The notes beneath the pieces were generated by a model, which saw only the letters and a list, made by a program, of their open reading frames with translations, made no database searches and was not told the DNA's origin. From Gammaproteobacteria bacterium (lineage in GTDB: Bacteria > Pseudomonadota > Gammaproteobacteria > HK1), in contig JABDQX010000139.1 in NCBI GenBank assembly GCA_013042035.1, forward strand, positions 1 through 11,438: a DNA stretch of 11,438 nt, in the 5' to 3' direction. A program made the translations under genes and the position numbers. The number at the start of each line of letters is the position of its first letter. Position 1 is the stretch's first letter. This document shows positions 6,197 to 11,438 of this stretch, in pieces.

Positions 6197-6898
6197 GTGT
6201 CAACCCGCGAAGCGCAACCGTTATTGTCGGTATATCACGCACTGAAAAAGTGCCATGGACCACAATATTGGTGGCCGGCTGAATCGCCATTCGAGGTGAT
6301 GGTCGGTGCGGTGCTGACTCAGAATACGGCATGGACCAATGTGGAAAAGGCAGTTACCAACCTAAAGGATTCCGATTGTCTTGATCCGGGTAAAATCATC
6401 GCATTGCCCGTTACCGAACTGGCCGGGCTGATTCGGCCTTCCGGTTACTTCAATATAAAGGCAAAGCGCTTGCGGGCGCTTTGCGTGTGGTACATCGAAC
6501 AAGGCGCTCATTCCCAACTTTCCCAATGGAACACAACCGAGCTGCGTAGCGCGCTGCTTGCGGTCCATGGCGTCGGTCCGGAGACGGCCGATGATATTCT
6601 GCTCTATGCCTTCCATCGGCCGGTATTCGTCATCGATACCTACACACGCCGGATCTTTTCCCGTCTGGGTATTTTTCGCGATGATCTTCCCTATGAGGAT
6701 CTGCGCTTGAATTTCGAGCAGGCCTTGCCCACCGATAGCGTATTGTTCAATGAATACCACGCATTATTGGTGAGTCACGGCAAGGATATTTGCCGTAAAC
6801 AGCCTCGTTGCAACTTGTGTTGTCTTGAGCGGATCTGTATAAATCCCGGTTTTATCAATCGCCAATCATCAGGCGTCAAGTATGAGGATTTCTCATGA
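6197..6898 (+). CDS. Endonuclease III-like HhH-GPD DNA glycosylase with 4Fe-4S cluster
   Basis: The protein has 233 residues starting at GTG, with AAGGG 6 bases upstream. PFEVMVGAVLTQNTAWTNV (31-49) is the N-terminal signature of the MagIII/MIG-like branch of the endonuclease III superfamily. The helix-hairpin-helix LLAVHGVGPETADDILL (120-136) is followed by the catalytic Asp147 in VIDTYTRR. The position of the endonuclease III lyase lysine is Glu129 (GVGPET), so a monofunctional glycosylase is expected. The iron-sulfur ligands are C199, C205, C208 and C214 (C-x5-C-x2-C-x5-C, one residue shorter than in E. coli Nth). Substrate specificity is unknown; alkylated bases are likely by family. A weak AU-rich stem (6174-6188) touches the ribosome binding site. 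It overlaps gcvH by ATGA. Confidence 0.85.
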   Translation: MSTREAQPLLSVYHALKKCHGPQYWWPAESPFEVMVGAVLTQNTAWTNVEKAVTNLKDSDCLDPGKIIALPVTELAGLIRPSGYFNIKAKRLRALCVWYIEQGAHSQLSQWNTTELRSALLAVHGVGPETADDILLYAFHRPVFVIDTYTRRIFSRLGIFRDDLPYEDLRLNFEQALPTDSVLFNEYHALLVSHGKDICRKQPRCNLCCLERICINPGFINRQSSGVKYEDFS

Positions 6899-7290
6899 GT
6901 AACGTACCCGAACAACTCCAATATGCCAAAACCCACGAATGGGTTAAAACGGAACAAGATGGAACCATTACCATTGGCATCACCGATCATGCACAGGAAA
7001 TGCTGGGTGATTTGGTGTATATCGATTTACCCGATCCCGGTCGAATCGCGGAGGCGGGACAGGAATTGGCAATCGTCGAGTCAGTAAAGGCCGCTGCGGA
7101 TATCTATAGCCCGGTCGATGGCGAGGTGGCTGAAGTCAATAATGCCCTTGGGGATGCGCCGGAACTGGTCAACACCGATCCATATGGTGAGGGATGGATT
7201 CTGCGTTTGCGCCCGTCCGGACCAATACCGGCAGACATGCTTCTGGACGCCTCGGCCTACGCGGAACTGGCCGCCAATGAGGCGGAATAA
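6895..7290 (+). CDS. gcvH: Glycine cleavage system H protein
   Basis: The protein has 131 residues. The lipoyl-attachment lysine is Lys65 in VESVKAAADIYSP, and the whole GcvH signature is present (HEWV at 14-17, GITDHAQEMLGDLVY, GEGWI, then a C-terminal LLDASAYAEL). It carries the aminomethyl intermediate between the P, T and L proteins. No gcvT or gcvP is seen within this window. The ATG overlaps the stop of the glycosylase gene (ATGA), so translation is probably coupled. A stand-alone gcvH can also serve lipoate trafficking. Identity is secure. Confidence 0.96.
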   Translation: MSNVPEQLQYAKTHEWVKTEQDGTITIGITDHAQEMLGDLVYIDLPDPGRIAEAGQELAIVESVKAAADIYSPVDGEVAEVNNALGDAPELVNTDPYGEGWILRLRPSGPIPADMLLDASAYAELAANEAE

Positions 7291-7318
7291 TTTCGCGCGG
7301 CAAAGTATGTCATTGATC

Positions 7319-7368
7319 CGTAGGGTGGAATAGGTGCTCCGCGCCGTATTCCACGCGCACCTCTACCA
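7319..7368. repeat. GTAGGGTGGAATA-type palindromic repeat
   Basis: GTGGAATA (7325-7332) and TATTCCAC (7347-7354) form an 8-bp inverted repeat, preceded by GTAGG and followed after a few bases by CTCTAC. This resembles a short interspersed palindrome family common in gammaproteobacterial intergenic DNA. It is the first of three structured elements in the 382-base gene-free gap. Confidence 0.55.
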
Positions 7369-7427
7369 CAGAGAACCCTAGCGCAGCCGGGCCGCAACCA
7401 AGTTTTGTCGCCGTCCCTGGTACTGGG

Positions 7428-7536
7428 TTCCGCCAATCCCTGGCGGAATGACGAAAGCGGCGTTATTCAGTTCGGCCGCTTTTGATTTTGCTGTTGCCGT
7501 CATTCCGGCATGGATGCCGGGATCCAGGGCCAGGGA
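7428..7536. repeat. Nested palindromic intergenic element
   Basis: Several inverted repeats are nested here. TTCCGCC (7428-7434) pairs with GGCGGAA (7442-7448). GGCGGAATGACG (7442-7453) pairs, with one mismatch, with CGTCATTCCGGC (7498-7509). An inner stem lies between those arms. The right end carries CATTCCGGCATGGATGCCGG followed by GATCCAGGGCC, a motif I associate with dispersed bacterial repeats. The organisation is MITE- or REP-like; no transposase is present. Confidence 0.5.
7454..7489 (+). terminator. Terminator-like stem inside the repeat
   Basis: AAAGCGGC (7454-7461) pairs perfectly with GCCGCTTT (7475-7482) around a 13-base loop and is followed by TGATTTT. It could end transcripts from gcvH, 160 bases upstream, but it lies inside a repeat element and may be coincidental. 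Confidence 0.4.
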
Positions 7537-7614
7537 TGGTGAAAAATGTTCACAAAAAACAAGAAACTGCCGGATAGTAGTACAAGAGCACAGAGTGGAA
7601 AAATGTAAGCGGCG

Positions 7615-7646
7615 GTTAGGTTGGCGCTTATGAGGGCCAACCCTAC
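7615..7646. repeat. GGTTGGC...GCCAACC palindromic repeat
   Basis: GGTTGGC (7619-7625) and GCCAACC (7636-7642) form a perfect 7-bp stem around a 10-base loop, with an imperfect outer extension (TTA / CTAC). It resembles the widespread TAGGGTTGGCGC...GCCAACCCTA intergenic palindrome. It lies 27 bases beyond the 3' end of the adenosyltransferase gene. Confidence 0.5.
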
Positions 7647-7672
7647 GAATCGATAGATGCTGGAGGGATAAA

Positions 7673-8209
7673 TTACCCACGCTTCCAGTACACCTCACCA
7701 CCTTCGCGGCGGGCAAGCACCCGTGCCAACACGAACAGAAGATCCGACAGTCGATTGATGTAGCGTCGGCTTTCCTGGTTGACTTCCACATCCCGCGTCA
7801 GGGTTACAAGACACCGCTCGGCGCGTCGGCACACGGAACGAGCCACATGGCAGGCCGCTGCCCCTGGGCCACCGCCTGGCAGGATGAATTCCTTGAGTGG
7901 TGGTAGTTCCTGATTAAAATCGTCCAGTGCTTGCTCCAAGGTTGCCACGTATTTCGGCGTAATCGCCGTGGAACCCGGAATTGCCAGTTCTCCTCCCAGA
8001 TCGAACAGCGCGTGTTGCACGCCGGTTAATGTATCTCTGGCCTTGTCAGGAATATCCTGCGCCAATAACACACCGACAAAGCTATTCAGCTCATCGACCT
8101 CACCAATGGCCTGCATGCGCTGATCGTCTTTTTCCACCCGTGAACCATCGGCAAGTCCCGTGGTGCCTTTGTCGCCGGTTCTGGTATAAATCTTTGATAG
8201 TCTTGCCAT
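7673..8209 (-). CDS. pduO: ATP:cob(I)alamin adenosyltransferase, PduO type
   Basis: The protein has 178 residues. The N-terminal KIYTRTGDKGTTGLADGSR is the PduO ATP-binding signature; GEVDELNSFVG and the C-terminal SRRYINRLSDLLFVLAR complete the family pattern. It transfers the 5'-deoxyadenosyl group of ATP to cob(I)alamin to make adenosylcobalamin. The start at 8209 was preferred over an upstream in-frame ATG at 8227 because AGAG precedes it at a sensible distance and the known family N-terminus begins there. No other cobalamin gene is nearby. It lies 34 bases downstream of the methyltransferase remnant on the same strand. Confidence 0.93.
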   Translation of the reverse strand: MARLSKIYTRTGDKGTTGLADGSRVEKDDQRMQAIGEVDELNSFVGVLLAQDIPDKARDTLTGVQHALFDLGGELAIPGSTAITPKYVATLEQALDDFNQELPPLKEFILPGGGPGAAACHVARSVCRRAERCLVTLTRDVEVNQESRRYINRLSDLLFVLARVLARREGGEVYWKRG

Positions 8210-8243
8210 TTGTTTTCTCTGAGTCATTTGTAGTTAAAGAAAA

Positions 8244-8969
8244 TCACACCCTCAACACCTTCATTACCTCGTCCCCCAGGTGGTTGATCACCTTCACCGC
8301 GACTCGCCCGGATTCGGGTTTCGGAAACGGGTGGGAGGTGTCGCGGTTCAATGTTGCCCAGGCGTCGGCGTCGATCTCGGCCTTCAGTGTCGTCTTCAGG
8401 GATTTATACGGATCACTGGCCCCCAGGAAATAGGCGTGGCGCACGAAGAAACTTTCTTCGTTGTAGTCGGTGTCGATAAACCAGCAGGCGATGCCGTCCG
8501 GGCCATCGGAGACCACTTCGCCCGTTTGGGGATGGAATACATCCACGCCGTTGATTTTGATCCGCATCTCGTCGTTTTTCGCCGCCAGCACTTCTACATC
8601 CGGCTCCCCGAAGATCACTAACAGATTTCCCTGCCCGGTGTTTTTAAGATCATCGGCCATGTGCAGATCGGCGTTCATGCGGGCTTTCAGGACCGGCACC
8701 GGGCCGAGTTTGTTGAATTCGGAAGAGTGGGCGTCGTAGTTGAAGGCGCAGGCGATCAGGATATCGAAACCGGCGTCCAGTGCCTCCCGGCTCGCGGCCA
8801 CCAGATCGGGGCGGGAGACCGTGCCGAACTCCGGACCGATAAAGATCCCGGCCCTTCTGGATTGGGAATTTTCGTCATACCGTCCTTCGGCGCAAATGTA
8901 ATATCCCGGCCAGCCGGTCATGATCTTGTCCTCTTTATGGGCCTGCTGGATGAGATATTCGGGACACTC
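8244..8969 (-). pseudogene. C-terminal remnant of a large adenine-specific DNA methyltransferase (Mod/type III-like)
   Basis: The product resembles only the C-terminal quarter or so of long site-specific adenine methyltransferases: GIFIGPEFGTVSRPDLVAA, VLIACAFNYDAH-like and ARMNADLHMADDLKNT stretches, then DGPDGIACWFIDTDYNEESF and a final GRVAVKVINHLGDEVMKV. There is no SAM-binding motif and no DPPY/NPPY catalytic motif, so it cannot methylate alone. An ATG at 8921 with AGAGGA upstream could start a 225-residue product, but recognisable-looking sequence (ECPEYLIQQAHKEDKI) continues in frame back to about 8969, two bases short of the stop codon of the cytosine methyltransferase. The frame is closed by TAG at 9005-9003. 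GC content is high (35 of 60 bases at 8701-8760), like the chromosome. The family is assigned from memory. Confidence 0.7.
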
Positions 8970-8970
8970 A

Positions 8971-10182
8971 TTAGCTTGCGCGGAATACAGAAGATGCGAT
9001 AGCTAAACCAAGTTGTGCGGCCAGAACTGGAGGAACGGCATTGCCTACTTGAGTGAATTGGCGTGCCGTCGAGCCAACAAATGTATATTCATCGGGAAAT
9101 GTTTGTAGCCTGGCGCATTCTCTAACACTCAATGTTCTGGGTATTTCAGGATGCAAATGAGATCTTCCTCCACCATTCGTTCCACCAGCAATAACAGTCT
9201 TTGAGGGGATGCGGGGATTCAATCGGTCAACACGCCCTAGTTGATCTCTTTGACCATAGTCTAGCCCGCAATACCTTTGAACAGAATTCAGTTTGTGAAT
9301 TCTAGTCTCTGTATTGTTTGCTTTGCCTTGATTCCTACTTAGAACTGATCCCGAGCCAAAATGCATTTCCATTGGAGCCGGATATGTTGGCGATTTGCCA
9401 TTCCTACTACCAATTACGAATAGCCTCTCCCTAAATTGCGGAACACCAAAATCAGCTGCATTTAGAACTAGTGGGCTATCTACTTTATAACCTACATTTA
9501 TAAGTTCCTTAATGGCCTCTGATAATTGTTCTCCTCCGTCCAGATCGCGTAAACCAGGTACATTCTCGATGAGAAAACATGTCGGCCTAAAATGCTTTAC
9601 TATATTTACGTAATCAAACAGGAGATTTCCGTCAGTCTCATTTTTAAAACCAATTCTTTTGAAGTTCTCACCTGATTTGTGAAACCTCTGATTCGAGGCT
9701 ATTGAGAAGGGTTGACATGGCGGCCCGCCCGCAAATACCCCGTTGAAATTCGGAGGGACAATTTCCTCCAAGGTTTCTATAACTTCAGCGATATTAGAAA
9801 CATCTCCCGAATGCGTAGGAGGACCAAACACTTTCCAGTTTGGCCTATTTTTCCTGAGTGTCTTGCAAAATAGCTCATTGAACTCAAAAGCGGCTATATG
9901 TTTATAGCCCGCCGCTTCAAAACCAATGTCCATGCCGCCACAACCGGTGAAAAAGCTAACAAGAGGAATCCCACTGGCTTTGGTTTTGTAGTCGATCAAT
10001 GGCTTTGGTCTCGGAACATCCCATTGATGGCTTTCTTCATATACAAGATCATCGAAGTCATATCCATGGTGTTTCAGGGCATCGGCCAGCTCAATGCCTT
10101 CGTCTACAGCAAATTCAAAAATCTGCTGTTGAATTTTCAACCTGATTGGTGGTTTGGTAGACCCACTGTTTTTACCGGGCAT
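8971..10182 (-). CDS. DNA (cytosine-5) methyltransferase of a type II R-M system
   Basis: The protein has 403 residues from the ATG at 10182, which has GGGAGG 8 bases upstream; a GTG at 10191 would overlap that site. It makes C5-methylcytosine to protect host DNA. Motifs run in order: I, SFFTGCGGMDIG (76-87); IV, GGPPCQPFS with catalytic Cys156; VI, ENVPG (206-210); VIII, QFRERLFVIG (249-258); IX, RTLSVRECARLQTFPDEY; X, QVGNAVPPVLA. The target-recognition segment between VIII and IX is short (about 260-345), so the site cannot be read off. An unusual N-terminal extension of about 70 residues precedes motif I. It overlaps the HNH gene by 11 bases. Base composition is AT-rich (17 of 60 G+C at 9601-9660) against the surrounding DNA, suggesting transfer. 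Confidence 0.95.
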   Translation of the reverse strand: MPGKNSGSTKPPIRLKIQQQIFEFAVDEGIELADALKHHGYDFDDLVYEESHQWDVPRPKPLIDYKTKASGIPLVSFFTGCGGMDIGFEAAGYKHIAAFEFNELFCKTLRKNRPNWKVFGPPTHSGDVSNIAEVIETLEEIVPPNFNGVFAGGPPCQPFSIASNQRFHKSGENFKRIGFKNETDGNLLFDYVNIVKHFRPTCFLIENVPGLRDLDGGEQLSEAIKELINVGYKVDSPLVLNAADFGVPQFRERLFVIGSRNGKSPTYPAPMEMHFGSGSVLSRNQGKANNTETRIHKLNSVQRYCGLDYGQRDQLGRVDRLNPRIPSKTVIAGGTNGGGRSHLHPEIPRTLSVRECARLQTFPDEYTFVGSTARQFTQVGNAVPPVLAAQLGLAIASSVFRAS

Positions 10183-11368
10183 AACAACCACCTCCCACTA
10201 TCTTCTGTTTAGCCAGCCCATAAACGGCCTTAGCTTCGCCCTCATCGGTAAAGTCTTTTTTGTTACTTTCTCTCAGATAGTTGTCATAAAATCCATGGAT
10301 TGCCCTGTGGCATGTTGGGCAAATAGGCATCAGGTCTTCAAGCATTGTTCCTTTTTTTGAATCCACGCGAGTCCCGGACGACAAAGGTAGAATATGATGC
10401 AGGTCGAGAACGCGATGCATCCATGGATATTTTTTTCTGGTATCCATATTGCAAGAATTACAGATTGCCACCGGAGATCTTTCAAAATAAAACCCGCGCA
10501 GCTTTGTATTCCTTTCGATAATTATATGTGTTTTCTTGACTTTGCTCCCTTCATGAAACCCGCTTTCTATTTCATCGGAAAGCATTGTCCCCCTGTATTC
10601 AAAGAAATCATGCTCGCTACCGTCCCGAAAAAAGTGGGCCAGCCTCTGTATTTCCAGATTGCCATCCGGCTCGCGAATACCGGATATGGGATAGATAGAC
10701 TGGAATATATCGTGCGCGTCCTCCTTGCTCAATGAAACGACAATATCGCTCCCGGCATTATGAAGGTAGGATATTTGAGAGATGAATTTGATGCTCTCGC
10801 GCGCTTGCCGAGGTTCAATTTTTTTGGTTAAAGCGGCGTATGCGCCCCTTTTATGCATCAAGCCAAGAAAATCCTCATCGTTTTCATCACCAGTAAACCC
10901 GCTATCCATATACGCGCCGATAATTTCATTTATTGGCGTGATGTGCTCACCCAACCCGGCCACCTTTGCGAGAAGGTATTTCAGCGAGAAACATAAGGGA
11001 CTTCTGGTTCGCACCCCGCTACCTGTTTCCGTCCAGTCGGAGAGTGCCGGTGAGGGATCGGTCGTCGCCTCGATCAGAAAATGTATGTATTCGTCGCATG
11101 TCACGGCACCGGAACGGCTCAGTATCCTGGCCACATCTGTTGGTATTGCGGCATCGTTCTGCTCCGAAACAAGAAGGCATAGTTTGAATATTCGAGAATA
11201 ATTTCTCCATGGCGAATGCGTGGCAGGCGCTGAAAAATCCAGTCCCGTTATTTCTCTGATGACGGCAGGCTCGCAATTTCTCAGATCGTATTCAACAACA
11301 AAACCAGCCATGATACGAAGGATATCGTACTGGAAATATTGCATTCTGCCTTGATCCCATTTCCACAT
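10172..11368 (-). CDS. HNH endonuclease, probable restriction partner of the adjacent cytosine methyltransferase
   Basis: The protein has 398 residues from the ATG at 11368, preceded by a strong AGGAGG 5 bases upstream; the frame is open to the window edge but that start fits poorly. The C-terminal domain (about 303-358) is a zinc-bound HNH nuclease: C303-N-S-C306, the D322-L-H-H325 core, LEDLMPIC350-PTC353-H354 and His358. Residues 1-300 have no motif I recognise and presumably bind the target. The stop overlaps the methyltransferase start region by 11 bases, so the two are co-transcribed with the nuclease first. HNH-plus-m5C-methyltransferase pairs are common type II systems; a methyl-directed role cannot be excluded. 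GC is lower than the chromosome (26 of 60 at 10741-10800). Confidence 0.85.
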   Translation of the reverse strand: MWKWDQGRMQYFQYDILRIMAGFVVEYDLRNCEPAVIREITGLDFSAPATHSPWRNYSRIFKLCLLVSEQNDAAIPTDVARILSRSGAVTCDEYIHFLIEATTDPSPALSDWTETGSGVRTRSPLCFSLKYLLAKVAGLGEHITPINEIIGAYMDSGFTGDENDEDFLGLMHKRGAYAALTKKIEPRQARESIKFISQISYLHNAGSDIVVSLSKEDAHDIFQSIYPISGIREPDGNLEIQRLAHFFRDGSEHDFFEYRGTMLSDEIESGFHEGSKVKKTHIIIERNTKLRGFYFERSPVAICNSCNMDTRKKYPWMHRVLDLHHILPLSSGTRVDSKKGTMLEDLMPICPTCHRAIHGFYDNYLRESNKKDFTDEGEAKAVYGLAKQKIVGGGCYAR

Positions 11369-11369
11369 A

Positions 11370-11438
11370 TTAACCTCCTGAATCCGAGATATTATGCCGG
11401 TAGAACTCGGTGCGGGCCGCTTGGCTGGGCAGACCATT
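11370..11438 (-). CDS. C-terminal tail of an upstream gene (22 codons visible)
   Basis: A frame enters from the window edge and ends with TAA at 11372-11370, one base before the HNH start codon. The visible residues include NGLPSQAARTEFYRHNIS. The base composition is GC-rich like the chromosome, not like the R-M genes, and the AGGAGG of the HNH gene lies within its last codons. It could be the tail of a separate gene coupled to the nuclease, or the broken front part of the adenine methyltransferase whose end lies at 8244-8969. It is too short to identify. Confidence 0.35.
   Translation of the reverse strand, partial: NGLPSQAARTEFYRHNISDSGG

Noticed and set aside
7291..7672. CRISPR array or tRNA in the gene-free gap
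   Set aside because: The repeated units differ from each other, are not regularly spaced and show no cloverleaf; they are single palindromes.
7378..7791. Long minus-strand open frame across the repeat region into the adenosyltransferase
   Set aside because: It lies in palindromic repeat DNA and in the wrong frame of a well-identified gene; the translation has no family resemblance.
10183..10191. GTG start of the cytosine methyltransferase at 10191
   Set aside because: It overlaps the GGGAGG site that is correctly spaced for the ATG at 10182.
11369..11437. HNH frame extended to the window edge with an ATG at 11437
   Set aside because: The ATG at 11368 has AGGAGG 5 bases upstream, while the extension is GC-rich and better read as the tail of a different frame ending at 11370.

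Overview
The window looks like a chromosomal segment of a gammaproteobacterium, possibly a marine or sulfur-oxidising lineage. The reasons are three Na+-NQR subunits (NqrC, D, E), the gammaproteobacterial tsaE-amidase neighbourhood, a gcvH and PduO-type adenosyltransferase of that flavour, and short imperfect palindromes of the GTAGGGTGGAATA / GGTTGGC type that are scattered through many gammaproteobacterial genomes. The lineage is inferred, not proven.

Bases 1-3905 (+ strand) hold a redox cluster: the C-terminal part of a GltD-like NAD(P)H flavoprotein, a stand-alone rubrerythrin-like diiron protein, a small retropepsin-like aspartic protease, then nqrC, nqrD and nqrE. A long inverted repeat after nqrE closes the unit. 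No nqrF follows nqrE and no nqrB precedes nqrC. Either the remaining NQR subunits lie outside the window or this is a variant complex whose electron input is something other than NqrF. This is one of the two most interesting parts of the window.

Bases 3977-7290 are ordinary chromosome: a Rieske ferredoxin (-), divergent from tsaE (+); a 47-codon antisense reading frame whose stop codon overlaps that of tsaE; an AMIN/Amidase_3 cell-wall amidase; an endonuclease III-like glycosylase lacking the lyase lysine; and gcvH, overlapping it by 4 bases. The usual mutL is not found after the amidase.

Bases 7291-7672 have no gene and contain three palindromic, repeat-like elements. On the - strand follow (7673-8209) a PduO-type cobalamin adenosyltransferase and (8244 to about 8969) the C-terminal remnant of a large adenine-specific DNA methyltransferase of the Mod/type III-like family.

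Bases 8971-11368 (- strand) hold a two-gene restriction-modification unit, an HNH endonuclease followed by a DNA cytosine-5 methyltransferase overlapping by 11 bases. It is visibly AT-richer than its surroundings and abuts the truncated adenine methyltransferase within a few bases. The layout suggests that one R-M system landed in, or replaced most of, an older one. The last 22 codons of another unrecognised frame end one base before the HNH gene.
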